A stretch of DNA of 64,000 nucleotides from Candidatus Eisenbacteria bacterium. GTDB lineage: Bacteria; Eisenbacteria; RBG-16-71-46; CAIMUX01; JAHJDP01. The stretch is taken from assembly GCA_018831195.1 (NCBI GenBank), contig JAHJDP010000077.1:62001-126000 (forward strand). Reading direction: 5' to 3'. Shown here piece after piece: positions 46,263-54,473 of this stretch. The stretch's first letter is position 1. Each line of letters opens with the position of its first letter. Position numbers and translations under genes: made by a program. The notes below the pieces were generated by a model. It did no database searches, was not told the origin of the DNA, and worked only from the letters and a program-made list of their open reading frames with translations.

Positions 46263-46568
46263 CTACAGCTCTCCAATTGGCATTAACGACACCTCTTCCA
46301 GAATCAACAGCGTGAAGACCTCAGATTCAGTCGGTTGCATCCCGACAATTGTATAATCCTTAGACTTCACATTGACGGCCGTCCCATGATCGGTTCCGGA
46401 GGGGATAGCATTAGTTGCGACAAAGAGAGTCGGATGTCTCCCCTCGGTTTCCTCCACTTCAACGAATTGTTCCTTGAATATGCCGGTAACAGGCTCCCCG
46501 GCGATCGTTCCAGCTTCTGCGAACTCATCAGTCCGCAGAAATTCCGAAGGATCTTCTACAAAGGCCAT
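46263..46568 (-). CDS. Head-tail joining protein (FII-like)
   Basis: A 101-residue beta-rich protein (EFLRTDEFAEAGTIAG, then ATNAIPSGTDHGTAVNVKSKDYTIVGM, then VFTLLILEE). Length, strand order and place between head completion and tail terminator genes fit lambda gpFII. It would sit at the neck of the virion. The next gene repeats this fold with an added domain. Confidence 0.65.
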   Translation of the reverse strand: MAFVEDPSEFLRTDEFAEAGTIAGEPVTGIFKEQFVEVEETEGRHPTLFVATNAIPSGTDHGTAVNVKSKDYTIVGMQPTESEVFTLLILEEVSLMPIGEL

Positions 46569-46577
46569 GTCAGATCC

Positions 46578-47081
46578 TTACTGATTCTTCCTCGAGCGAC
46601 CAAAATTACAGCGCCTGCCACCAGACGTTTGCTCCGATTCGTCTTTCTTTGCGGTCTCCGATGGATCCTCGGTGGGAGTGATGTCAGGCGGGTCCCCATC
46701 GTCCCCATCGTCTCCATCCTCGTCATCATCCTCCAAGGTATCCTCCGGAGAGGCTCCATCTTCGGAATCCTCGTCTTCGCCATCCTCCGTCGAAGCGAAG
46801 ACGCCGTCCGAATCCACACCTTCGGTTTTCTCCGTCGTCTTCCCATCCGGGTCCTTGGTTTCATCCCCATCCGGATCTGTTGACAGCTCCCCGCCCTTGA
46901 GATCATCTTCGGGGATCTCTTCAGCGGGAACGGGTTTCAGGGGCGGAAGGATTCGCCCCTTGTTTGCATTCTGAATTTCAAGCGCCACATGCTCAGGGAC
47001 GAGGATGATATCTCCTGGAGAAACATCCCCCTCATCAGCCACCCGAGTATGCCGCGTTATCTCGACCTGTCTTTTCATCAT
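46578..47081 (-). CDS. Acidic phage head protein
   Basis: A 167-residue protein. The first 45 residues (RHTRVADEGDVSPGDIILVPEHVA) form a small folded domain. Residues 50-150 are almost all Asp, Glu, Gly, Ser, Pro and Thr in repeats such as DDDEDGDDGDDGD, and the end is basic (RRCNFGRSRKNQ). It lies between the decoration-like gene and the joiners. Two ATG codons stand next to each other at the start. Low complexity may have arisen by slippage. Confidence 0.62.
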   Translation of the reverse strand: MMKRQVEITRHTRVADEGDVSPGDIILVPEHVALEIQNANKGRILPPLKPVPAEEIPEDDLKGGELSTDPDGDETKDPDGKTTEKTEGVDSDGVFASTEDGEDEDSEDGASPEDTLEDDDEDGDDGDDGDPPDITPTEDPSETAKKDESEQTSGGRRCNFGRSRKNQ

Positions 47082-47129
47082 CAGTCACCTCAAAAAATGT
47101 TAAAGGTCAGTGGTTTCGGGGCGGACTGA

Positions 47130-47525
47130 TTACGAGACCGGCGCCGTGGCCGGGTGTCCCCGAAGAACCGTCACACCGGAAACGAGACCCGTTGAGGGGC
47201 TCCCTGTGATGGTTTGGACCGCACGGATATACCGTTTGTCCCCGACGTACCCGACCTTGTAGATCTGGTCATCGTTGGCGTCGGATGTGACCGTGGGCGC
47301 CGTTCCCTGGAGGTAGGCGGAGTTCACAGCCGTGTAGGTGCTGTCGTCATCGCTTTCCTCGATCGAAAAGGTGTGGGTTCCGTCCGTCCAGTTCCCGATG
47401 TGGAAGACCACCAGAGCGCTATCGAATCCTCTGATATCCACGCCCGTTCCATTGGCCGAGGCTGCCAGAAGCGCCGGCGCCAATGATTCGGCCGGTGACA
47501 GATTGCTATACAAATCCCTTTTCAT
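47130..47525 (-). CDS. Phage head-associated protein (decoration-like)
   Basis: A 131-residue beta-rich protein downstream of capsid (MKRDLYSNLSPAESLAPALLAA, then FDSALVVFHIGNWTDGTHTFSIEESDD, then RYIRAVQTITGS). Similar small proteins follow capsid genes in many HK97-type phages, where some decorate the head. No direct proof here. Confidence 0.62.
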   Translation of the reverse strand: MKRDLYSNLSPAESLAPALLAASANGTGVDIRGFDSALVVFHIGNWTDGTHTFSIEESDDDSTYTAVNSAYLQGTAPTVTSDANDDQIYKVGYVGDKRYIRAVQTITGSPSTGLVSGVTVLRGHPATAPVS

Positions 47526-47612
47526 TCTTCAAATCTCCTCTGTTGAAACTTTGAATCTCCCGGGCGGGTTCAATCCGCCCGGGAGTAAGGGTTAACTTCT
47601 GACCACCTCCAC

Positions 47613-49580
47613 CTACATCGTGGTGATGGCGTCGAGAATGACAGCCATCGACTGAGCGTGGCGGAGAATGAGATCCATATCGAAGTACGCCTCAATCCGG
47701 ATAACACCGCCACCCGGGTTGAAGGGATTGACCAGAACATCCAGGACGCCCCAGGTGCCAACGACAACATCCTTCCAGTTGCCGAAGAGGATGGCGCTCA
47801 GATCGGTCCCAGATCCCTTTGTTAGAGAGGAGGTGACCTGGTTGGTTGCATAGGCCGGATACGCTCCTATGCGCCCATCGGCTTTACTCCCCGGAAGCGG
47901 ATCCTGCCAGACCTCCCGCCCGGTACCGGAAAACTTCTCCGTGGTCATCAACTTCGCCATAACCTGAGGGTTCGTGACATAGTTGAGGCTTCCGCGAAGA
48001 GCGTTATCGACGGCAATTTCTTTGATCAGGCTGACAACCTTCGGCCAGGTGGGAGCTCCACCGTTGGTGTCGATCGGGACGAGACCGATGCCCGTTGTGT
48101 TGAGGATTCCGAGCGGCTGTACGCCGCCGGTCCCTTGGAAGCAGGCGAGATCCGCCGTCGCGGCCATGCGGTCCGTGAGGTCGTCACGAACAAAGAGCTC
48201 CGCGCCCAGCGAGGTCTGCATGATGAACGTCCGCTTGAGATCGGTCCGAGCGACGACGGACTTGGGTCTCATGGCCAGCTGGCCAAAGGCCTGATCGCTT
48301 TCGGTGGGTGCTGTCTGCTCGCCAACCCAATAGCAGGTGGCGCCGCCGGTCTGTTTGGGGATAGCAACATCCCCAACCAAACCCGGCAGAAGCCGCGCGA
48401 GTTGGAAGACAACGGTCTTATTGCTGAGGAGCTCAATGAACTCCCCGGTCAGGAGCTGTGTTGCGACCGTATAACCTCCACCAGGGTCCGATCCAACGGA
48501 CAGGTCACGCTGTTGGGGTGAGCGCGACCAGCGATTGAGGATGTCCATGGGCACGAAGAAGCTTTTTGCTGATCGGCCGGCGACCTTAGCCGCGGCCTCG
48601 CTTACCTCGAACTCGAAGGCGGCTTCATCCTGCAGTTTCTTGCTTTGCGGTTCGGCGCACGCCCGGATGGCCTTCATCATCCGGTAGGTGTCGATTTCCT
48701 TATCCGACATCCCGATGGTGGGAGGGGTATTAACCTCCCTGATCGGACTGTCCTCCCGCTTACTGACCTCGACTCTTGCGGCTTCGCAAAAGTCGTCGAC
48801 GCTCTTCCCATTGTTGATGAAGGTCCGAGCCAGGTCCGGCAGCTTGAACATTTCACCAAAGGTCAGGATCTGGCGGGCCCTCTTCTGCTCAGAGGACCGC
48901 GCCGCGCTTTCGATCTCCTCCCGGGCCCGGACGGAGATCTCCGGATGTCTGTTCTCAGGAGGGTCTTGTACGCTCCTGGCCTCTTCTTCTTGTCCCACTT
49001 CTGGTTTGGTCATATCGCTATCCTCTCTAATTGTGAAAGTAAACGACTTGTCGGCCTCTCGACCGGTTTCGGCATTTATATCCGCTGGGATTGAGGCAAG
49101 GGAAAGTTCATAGGGTTCCCAATCGATGACCCTATAGGTACCGAGGGCCCCGTCTTTTCCTTTGCGCTCAAGAATTGCGTCATGCAATCGGTAATAAATG
49201 CTCCAAAATTTTCGAACATCATTGACAACATCATCGAATGCCTCTTTGGCTTTAACGCTATTGCCGAAACGCGCACGGGCCCGACCCTTCTTGTCTGCAT
49301 CGATCGATGCTCTATCGACGACACCGACATGTTCCGTAACCATGTGATTGACAAGAACGGCGCAGCCTTTTTTCATTCGTTCCATCCGAACGGATTTCGG
49401 ATTGTGATCAAGAATCTCAATCCCCCACCAGCGATCCACCGGCGTCTCGGTACTGAACACCAGTTCCACAGTCCGATTTTCAATGTCGATCGAATCGCGG
49501 TCGATTTCGGCGGTGCGGAAAAATAGACCTTTTTGCTCTACTTTCCTATTCGTCATCTTTGTCATCTGTTTCGTCGTCAT
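47613..49580 (-). CDS. Prohead protease fused to HK97-type major capsid protein
   Basis: A 655-residue fusion. Residues about 18-185 are an S78-type prohead protease: catalytic His79 in LVNHMVTEH, the Ser in YELSLASIPAD near residue 160. Residues about 195-320 are a helical delta/scaffold part, and about 330-655 are the HK97-fold capsid (RDLSVGSDPGGGYTVATQL, then IPKQTGGATCYWVGE, then VVVGTWGVLDVLVNPF). Self-cleavage after assembly would release the mature coat. The start (MTTKQM) has GAGGACAAAG and overlaps the portal gene by 35 nt. Fusions of this kind exist but separate genes are more common. Confidence 0.92.
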   Translation of the reverse strand: MTTKQMTKMTNRKVEQKGLFFRTAEIDRDSIDIENRTVELVFSTETPVDRWWGIEILDHNPKSVRMERMKKGCAVLVNHMVTEHVGVVDRASIDADKKGRARARFGNSVKAKEAFDDVVNDVRKFWSIYYRLHDAILERKGKDGALGTYRVIDWEPYELSLASIPADINAETGREADKSFTFTIREDSDMTKPEVGQEEEARSVQDPPENRHPEISVRAREEIESAARSSEQKRARQILTFGEMFKLPDLARTFINNGKSVDDFCEAARVEVSKREDSPIREVNTPPTIGMSDKEIDTYRMMKAIRACAEPQSKKLQDEAAFEFEVSEAAAKVAGRSAKSFFVPMDILNRWSRSPQQRDLSVGSDPGGGYTVATQLLTGEFIELLSNKTVVFQLARLLPGLVGDVAIPKQTGGATCYWVGEQTAPTESDQAFGQLAMRPKSVVARTDLKRTFIMQTSLGAELFVRDDLTDRMAATADLACFQGTGGVQPLGILNTTGIGLVPIDTNGGAPTWPKVVSLIKEIAVDNALRGSLNYVTNPQVMAKLMTTEKFSGTGREVWQDPLPGSKADGRIGAYPAYATNQVTSSLTKGSGTDLSAILFGNWKDVVVGTWGVLDVLVNPFNPGGGVIRIEAYFDMDLILRHAQSMAVILDAITTM

Positions 49581-51111
49581 CGTCTTTGTCCTCTTTTTGG
49601 TTTCCCGAGGCTTTTGGCTTTTTGGCGGGCGTTATTCCGAGTTCCTTCATTCGATTGAGTTCCCAGGCTCTCTCCCGGAAGACCTCATCGGGGTCGTTGC
49701 CTTCTTCGCGAATCACCGCGCTCGCCGTTTTAACGTTTTCATTAATCGCCTTTTCATTGGCTTCCATCTCTTTTTTGGGATCCACCCATTTCCAGCCCCG
49801 CGGCATCCAGACAACTTCCCGGTATTTCATTTCGCGTTCTGGGCTCAAAGGAGCCCCGGCGGCCCATAGTTTTCTATTCAACAAAGCCATCTGGAGCCAA
49901 TTGCGATAAACCCGTTGGTGGAAATATTCGATCATCCATTGCTGGAGGGCTTGCCAGACACTGCGTTCCTCAAGGAGGCCGGCTCTTATGGAGGAGAAGT
50001 TCACATCTTTGAGATTCCCGCTCAAAGATGTATAAGAAACCCCGAGGCCGGCAGCTATGCGGCGAAGTTGAGCTGCTTCGAAACCGTCATATTCACCATT
50101 GGGATATTCTGGATCCCATTTTTCTACTTTCTCGCCGGGATTGAGATGGCGGAAAACACCCGGCTCAACTTCTATGACGGTATTTCCAAGCCCATCTTCA
50201 CCGTCGCCTTTGTGCTGTCCATGCTCGGATGTGATAAACCCCATCTGTGAGGCGCCGAATCTGGCATTGACCAAGGCTGCATCGTCATATCCATCCAGCA
50301 TTTTCATGTGAAAAATTGATGTGGCATTCCAAGGAAGCCCGCGCTTCTGCCCGACACGCTCCACGATAAAGAGATGGATGATTTTCTCGGCGGAAATAGG
50401 ACGATACTTTCGGCTCGAATATGAATAGGAATAGTCCGATGATTTTGCGTCGATGAGATGGTAGGCGACGGGGCGGCCTAATTGAGTAAACTCAATCCCC
50501 ATCCGAATGTAATTCCCGTTCGGTAGGTCTTCCCGATCATAGTTCACGTCAAGTAATTCAGGATCGAGATGCTGAAGAGCATATCCATAAGGTCCAGCGT
50601 TGGCGCCGCGATGCTCAATCATCAGGGCCTCACCGTCTTCCACGACGGTGTTAATGACAAGATTCTGTTGTACTTTCCAGGAGAGTGTCCCGGTCACATC
50701 GCAATATCCAGGCTCCCCCCATTTTCTAAAGCCATCCTCAATCGCATCATTGGCATCAATGTCCGGCGTTTTATTATTCCATTTCGCTCTGGCCTGCAGA
50801 CCGATCCCTTGCGGCCCAATGATATTCGATCGCGCCAAGCTCTTGAATTTCTTTTGATAATCGTTTTTATCACCGGCATCCCGTGATCGTGCGCGAAGGG
50901 TCCGCAGGCTCATTCTCACGACTTCATCGATGGTTAAGGGGCGCGTCGTCCAACCTGTAGCCAGGCGATCCGTTTTCGCGCCATCGTACAACCGCATCGC
51001 GCCGGCGCCGCCTCGAGGGCGGCGCTCACTTGAATTTTGCGGGGGCGCGCCGGGCCTGGAGACGGACAGGGTTCTGTTGGAGTACCCGATATTAAAGCCC
51101 AGGGCTTTCAT
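49546..51111 (-). CDS. Portal protein (lambda gpB family)
   Basis: A 521-residue portal. It fits the lambda-type family: LRARSRDAGDKNDYQKKFKSL near 70, GIGLQA, VVEDGEALM, LQHLDPELLD, GIEFTQLGRPVAYHLI, then the late RIAAGLGVSYTSLSGNLKDVNFSSIRAG. It forms the 12-part ring for DNA packaging. The C-terminal 25 residues are Lys/Asp-rich. Start overlaps the gpW-like gene by ATGA. Confidence 0.92.
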   Translation of the reverse strand: MKALGFNIGYSNRTLSVSRPGAPPQNSSERRPRGGAGAMRLYDGAKTDRLATGWTTRPLTIDEVVRMSLRTLRARSRDAGDKNDYQKKFKSLARSNIIGPQGIGLQARAKWNNKTPDIDANDAIEDGFRKWGEPGYCDVTGTLSWKVQQNLVINTVVEDGEALMIEHRGANAGPYGYALQHLDPELLDVNYDREDLPNGNYIRMGIEFTQLGRPVAYHLIDAKSSDYSYSYSSRKYRPISAEKIIHLFIVERVGQKRGLPWNATSIFHMKMLDGYDDAALVNARFGASQMGFITSEHGQHKGDGEDGLGNTVIEVEPGVFRHLNPGEKVEKWDPEYPNGEYDGFEAAQLRRIAAGLGVSYTSLSGNLKDVNFSSIRAGLLEERSVWQALQQWMIEYFHQRVYRNWLQMALLNRKLWAAGAPLSPEREMKYREVVWMPRGWKWVDPKKEMEANEKAINENVKTASAVIREEGNDPDEVFRERAWELNRMKELGITPAKKPKASGNQKEDKDDDDETDDKDDE

Positions 51112-51674
51112 TCAACGAACCTCACAAGAAATCTTCCAGAATGCCCAAGGCCCTTGGTGGTTCGTTCCGATTGCAGAAGGGAGTTGTATTCAGCACGATA
51201 TAGATCCCGCCAGCGAAGCAAATCTTCTGGTGGGATCCTGTCTAGTGATCGCCCTTCGATGCTGTAACCCAGCTGATCGACGCTGGCTTTTCCGAGGATG
51301 GTTGCTTCGAGGGCATCCAGAACTTTCTTGACGTGCTCCAGATCATCGAGGCCTTCGGTGGCTAGGGCGTAGTCTGGTTTAGCCTCTATTCTACCGGTGC
51401 GAAGGGTATATCGCTCAGACCTCTTCGAGGCACAGGCTTTCCATCGATACAATCCAGCCGTGAACGCCCCGCTTGCGGTAACATCAAGAGTGATTAAATG
51501 GTAGCCGTCACCATTGTCTGATCCAGCGATGGATTGTTGATCGCCGTCTTTAACAAAATAGTATGTCAGGGTCCATCCATCGGATGGAAGATAATCTGAT
51601 AAAAGGATTTTAAATTGTACAGTGTCACCGATTGTGAACTCATCCGGCTCGACTGTTTTGATATCGGCTGGCAT
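51108..51674 (-). CDS. Head-tail connector with gpW-like C-terminal domain
   Basis: A 188-residue protein. The first 100 residues form a beta-rich Ig-like domain (EPDEFTIGDTVQFKILLSDY). Residues about 110-170 fit gpW (VLDALEATILGKASVDQLGY, then SIEGRSLDRIPPEDLLRWRDLYRAEY). In lambda gpW is a 68-residue head completion protein found between terminase and portal, as here. The N-terminal extension is unusual. Confidence 0.65.
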   Translation of the reverse strand: MPADIKTVEPDEFTIGDTVQFKILLSDYLPSDGWTLTYYFVKDGDQQSIAGSDNGDGYHLITLDVTASGAFTAGLYRWKACASKRSERYTLRTGRIEAKPDYALATEGLDDLEHVKKVLDALEATILGKASVDQLGYSIEGRSLDRIPPEDLLRWRDLYRAEYNSLLQSERTTKGLGHSGRFLVRFVE

Positions 51675-51734
51675 ACTCGCCTCCTCGCAGGGACCGTAAG
51701 GCCCTACGAAAAGACGACAAGACGATTAGAGCAG

Positions 51735-51782
51735 ATGTCCCGCTATGTCCCGGAATGTCCCGCTATATCCCGGAATGTCCCG
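51735..51782. repeat. Short tandem repeat between terminase and gpW-like gene
   Basis: A 20-bp unit (ATGTCCCGCTATGTCCCGGA) occurs twice with one change and is followed by 8 bp of a third. Each unit is itself two near-identical 10-bp halves. It occupies most of the gap after the terminase stop. Role unknown; it could be a protein-binding or packaging site. Confidence 0.75.
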
Positions 51783-51787
51783 ATTGT

Positions 51788-53695
51788 TTACATGTTCCGC
51801 CAAGAATTTAGCCAGTTTTGACGCCGGCGGGGTCGGATTTGGGGTTCAGTGAAACTCCCAGCAGGTTTTTTCAGGCTCTCTTTTTTCCTTTCCATGCGCG
51901 CCAATATCGGGGCCCAATCGGGATCGAGCACATAAAGGGCACCGAGTGAGAGCACGGAACAATCCCACGCTTCATTTCGAGTGCGGGTTTTCACCCAGAC
52001 ACGTTTCTGGAAACCTCGATTGTACTGGGTGGTGAGTTTTTCAGAGGCAAGTTGCCTAAAATATTCTTCGTTAAATTGTTTCAGCAAGGGGAAATGCCAA
52101 TAGGCGGGGCCATGCTCTTTGAGCTCCAGCCGTGATTTCAATAAGAGTTTAGCTTCATCCACGCCAACAATCACCAGCTCCACCGGCCGGCGGTTTTTAC
52201 CTGTGCGCTTCTTCAGCGGGGAGGTAACGATCGGCCGGCCTTCACCAGCTTTCCCAATCGCCGCGAAGATAGTGCGATACTGTTTCCCTTTGCAGAAATC
52301 ATAGACAGCCTGAGTCCTATGGCCCAGGGCATCTATTAAGGCGGCGGAGATCCGCATGGGGAATCCATTCTCACTTGTGTAGGTTCGGGATAGGGCATCA
52401 TCCAGAGCATCCTTCGTGTCTCGATCCGATGGATCTCCCCAGATGATCCTGTAGTCGATGGTCCACCGCTCTTCACCAACCCCAAACCCGTCAACCTGCA
52501 TTTCGAAGCGATTGTCATGGGTATCGACGCCGGCAGTCAGGAGCAGGGCGCCGGCGGGAACCTCGGCTCGGTATTTCTCTCTGCGGGCGAATAGGGTTTT
52601 GTTATCGACCGTCTCGCCGGAATCTTCCCATGTTTCACCGAGGCGAGTATTGGTCCAGACCTTCATCCGTTCTCGATCCCGCTTCTTGGCGGCTGAGCGG
52701 TGCTCGATGATGATTTTCTCCCATTTGAGCCAGGGGCTATAGAGACCATTGAGATGAAATCCAGCGCTGCGGGAGGATGGATTATCTTTCTCCCACCTCC
52801 CATTTCGAAGCATCCAGTGTTTCCTGGATTCCCGGATGCCTGTCTCACAATGCTCGCAGATGTACCGGATTTTCTTCGGGTGGCCGGCCGAATCTTTCCA
52901 GTATTTGATCTGGCACCATTTGAGGGTTTGGAAGGCGCCGCAATGCGGGCAGGGGACATGGAATCGTCTTTGATCGCTCTCATTGAACAGCTTTTCGATG
53001 CGCGAGAACCCCCTGATGGTTGGGGTCGATGTCCAGAGAAATTTCCGATTATGAAAGGCGTCAGCTCGGACCTTCATCACCCCGAGTGGATCTCCTTCAT
53101 CGCCCACGGATTCCGGGAATCTATCGACCTCATCCCCGATAACGATGCGTTTTGGCCGGCTCGCCAGGGAGGATGGACTATTGGCGCCGGAGAGCGTGAT
53201 CTGCCCGCAGGGGAATACTTTGCGAAGGAGCGTATTGCCTGAATCTCGAGATTTGACAGGGCCGAAGATGCGGCTGAGAACAGGTGTATCCCTGATCATT
53301 GGATCCAACCGATCCTTACTAAAATCCTCTGCCATGATGAGGGTTGGCAGGACGAGCATCATAGGGCTGGGGTCATTTTCTGCGAAGTACCCAATGGTGT
53401 TCAGGATCGCTTCGGTCTTCCCGAACTGAGCGCAGCCCATAACCACGACCTCTTCGATGTCTGGCTCCAGGATGGCATCCATGATGTCTTTGAGATATGG
53501 AGCCGCGGGGGTATGCCATTTCCCGGGGGAGGCGCTGCTTTCTGGGCTCAAGAATCGGAATTCATCGGCCCATTCACTGATAAGGATATCTGGAGGTGGG
53601 GCCAACCTTGTGGCCAGGCTCTCGACGAGCTCGAGGATGACCGGATCGTTAATCTGGGTAGGCTTTGTATTCTGAGATTTCTTCAAGGGCCTCAC
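51788..53695 (-). CDS. Terminase large subunit (GpA family)
   Basis: A 635-residue packaging motor and nuclease. The ATPase part has a Walker A-like MGCAQFGKTE (residues 86-95) and Walker B IVIGDEVD (about 184-191). A four-Cys zinc site (C249, C252, C280, C283) follows, as in GpA. The C-terminal nuclease has LLTAGVDTHDNRFEMQV with a metal-binding Asp near residue 397 and later acidic blocks. Together with the Nu1-like subunit it packages DNA at cos-type sites. Confidence 0.93.
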   Translation of the reverse strand: MRPLKKSQNTKPTQINDPVILELVESLATRLAPPPDILISEWADEFRFLSPESSASPGKWHTPAAPYLKDIMDAILEPDIEEVVVMGCAQFGKTEAILNTIGYFAENDPSPMMLVLPTLIMAEDFSKDRLDPMIRDTPVLSRIFGPVKSRDSGNTLLRKVFPCGQITLSGANSPSSLASRPKRIVIGDEVDRFPESVGDEGDPLGVMKVRADAFHNRKFLWTSTPTIRGFSRIEKLFNESDQRRFHVPCPHCGAFQTLKWCQIKYWKDSAGHPKKIRYICEHCETGIRESRKHWMLRNGRWEKDNPSSRSAGFHLNGLYSPWLKWEKIIIEHRSAAKKRDRERMKVWTNTRLGETWEDSGETVDNKTLFARREKYRAEVPAGALLLTAGVDTHDNRFEMQVDGFGVGEERWTIDYRIIWGDPSDRDTKDALDDALSRTYTSENGFPMRISAALIDALGHRTQAVYDFCKGKQYRTIFAAIGKAGEGRPIVTSPLKKRTGKNRRPVELVIVGVDEAKLLLKSRLELKEHGPAYWHFPLLKQFNEEYFRQLASEKLTTQYNRGFQKRVWVKTRTRNEAWDCSVLSLGALYVLDPDWAPILARMERKKESLKKPAGSFTEPQIRPRRRQNWLNSWRNM

Positions 53696-54098
53696 CGACT
53701 GCTTCCTTCAGCATCAACTCAATCTTGGCTGTGTTTTTGAGGCCCGTGAGCCGGAGGGATAATTTAGAGGGGATGGATAGCATCCTGGTCCGGAAGTTCA
53801 TAAGCATTACGGATACAGCAAGTTCCACCTCCTCCGTGGAAACGGTTTCGCCTCTAATTTTCTGGATTTCGAGTTCTGTTTTCTCCGCTTGCGCGGCGGC
53901 GAGGCGAGCCCGTTCTCGCGAAAGATCCAATTCATGGGGTGTTTTCTCCCGCTCAATGAGCCATTCAACCACGGACCCAACATCAAAACTCCACTGGCGT
54001 CCATCTTTTTTAGCGGGGCAGCCGCGCCGGATCCACGTATCCACGGTACTTCTATTCACCTTGAAGACTTCAGCGACTTGTACTTTATTGAGGTCCAT
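53649..54098 (-). CDS. Terminase small subunit (Nu1-like)
   Basis: A 149-residue DNA-recognition subunit. The N-terminal winged helix (LNKVQVAEVFKVNRSTVDTW, then IRRGCPAKKDGRQWSFDVGSV in parts) is that of Nu1, followed by a helical dimer region. It overlaps the large subunit by 47 nt. Its Shine-Dalgarno lies inside the palindrome at 54109-54120. Confidence 0.85.
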   Translation of the reverse strand: MDLNKVQVAEVFKVNRSTVDTWIRRGCPAKKDGRQWSFDVGSVVEWLIEREKTPHELDLSRERARLAAAQAEKTELEIQKIRGETVSTEEVELAVSVMLMNFRTRMLSIPSKLSLRLTGLKNTAKIELMLKEAVGEALEEISEYKAYPD

Positions 54099-54108
54099 GA
54101 TGTTGTTG

Positions 54109-54120
54109 CCCCCTAGGGGG
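54109..54120. repeat. Palindrome CCCCCTAGGGGG upstream of terminase
   Basis: A 12-bp perfect palindrome 11 nt before the Nu1-like start, followed on the plus strand by TTTTAG. It covers the likely ribosome binding site. It lies at the edge of the non-coding 54,099-54,231 gap, where a cos site would be expected. Confidence 0.5.
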
Positions 54121-54231
54121 TTTTAGAGCTAGCCAGATACGGCGCCGCAGCATGGCCCTTTCCACAGGCTTCAGGAAGGACCCCAACGAGTTACGCTGAT
54201 AATTATTTAAGGTTTTCACGAATCTCCATCA

Positions 54232-54462
54232 TTATCCCGCAATTTGATCCCCTGTTTTGATTCCCATTTCCTTGATGTTTCCAGATCCCCTACTCTTTTC
54301 CCATTCCACAAAGCTTCTCGACGGATAAAGGATGCGGCCGCCGACGCGGATCCAGGTGGGCCCTTTCCCTTCAGCTCTCCAATTGGTAAGCGTCTTCATC
54401 GATACCCGTCCCCGGAATCGCTCAACAACTTCCTCTGGCGTTAGGTACATCCCAGCTGACAT
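54232..54462 (-). CDS. Small helix-turn-helix (AlpA/excisionase-like) protein
   Basis: A 76-residue DNA-binding protein (MYLTPEEVVERFRG, then SMKTLTNWRAEGKGPTWIRVG, then ILYPSRSFVEWEKS), a typical MerR-like HTH_17 excisionase or AlpA. The start at 54462 has an AAGGAGGACAAGG site. It lies just before the terminase genes, separated by 130 bp, and 12 bp after the DUF5131 gene. It may regulate late genes. Confidence 0.8.
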   Translation of the reverse strand: MSAGMYLTPEEVVERFRGRVSMKTLTNWRAEGKGPTWIRVGGRILYPSRSFVEWEKSRGSGNIKEMGIKTGDQIAG

Positions 54463-54473
54463 CCTTGTCCTCC

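Noticed and set aside
46556-46974. Frames made of Ser/Pro or Arg/Met repeats around 46.6-47.0 kb
   Set aside because: These are other-phase readings of the acidic repeat gene.
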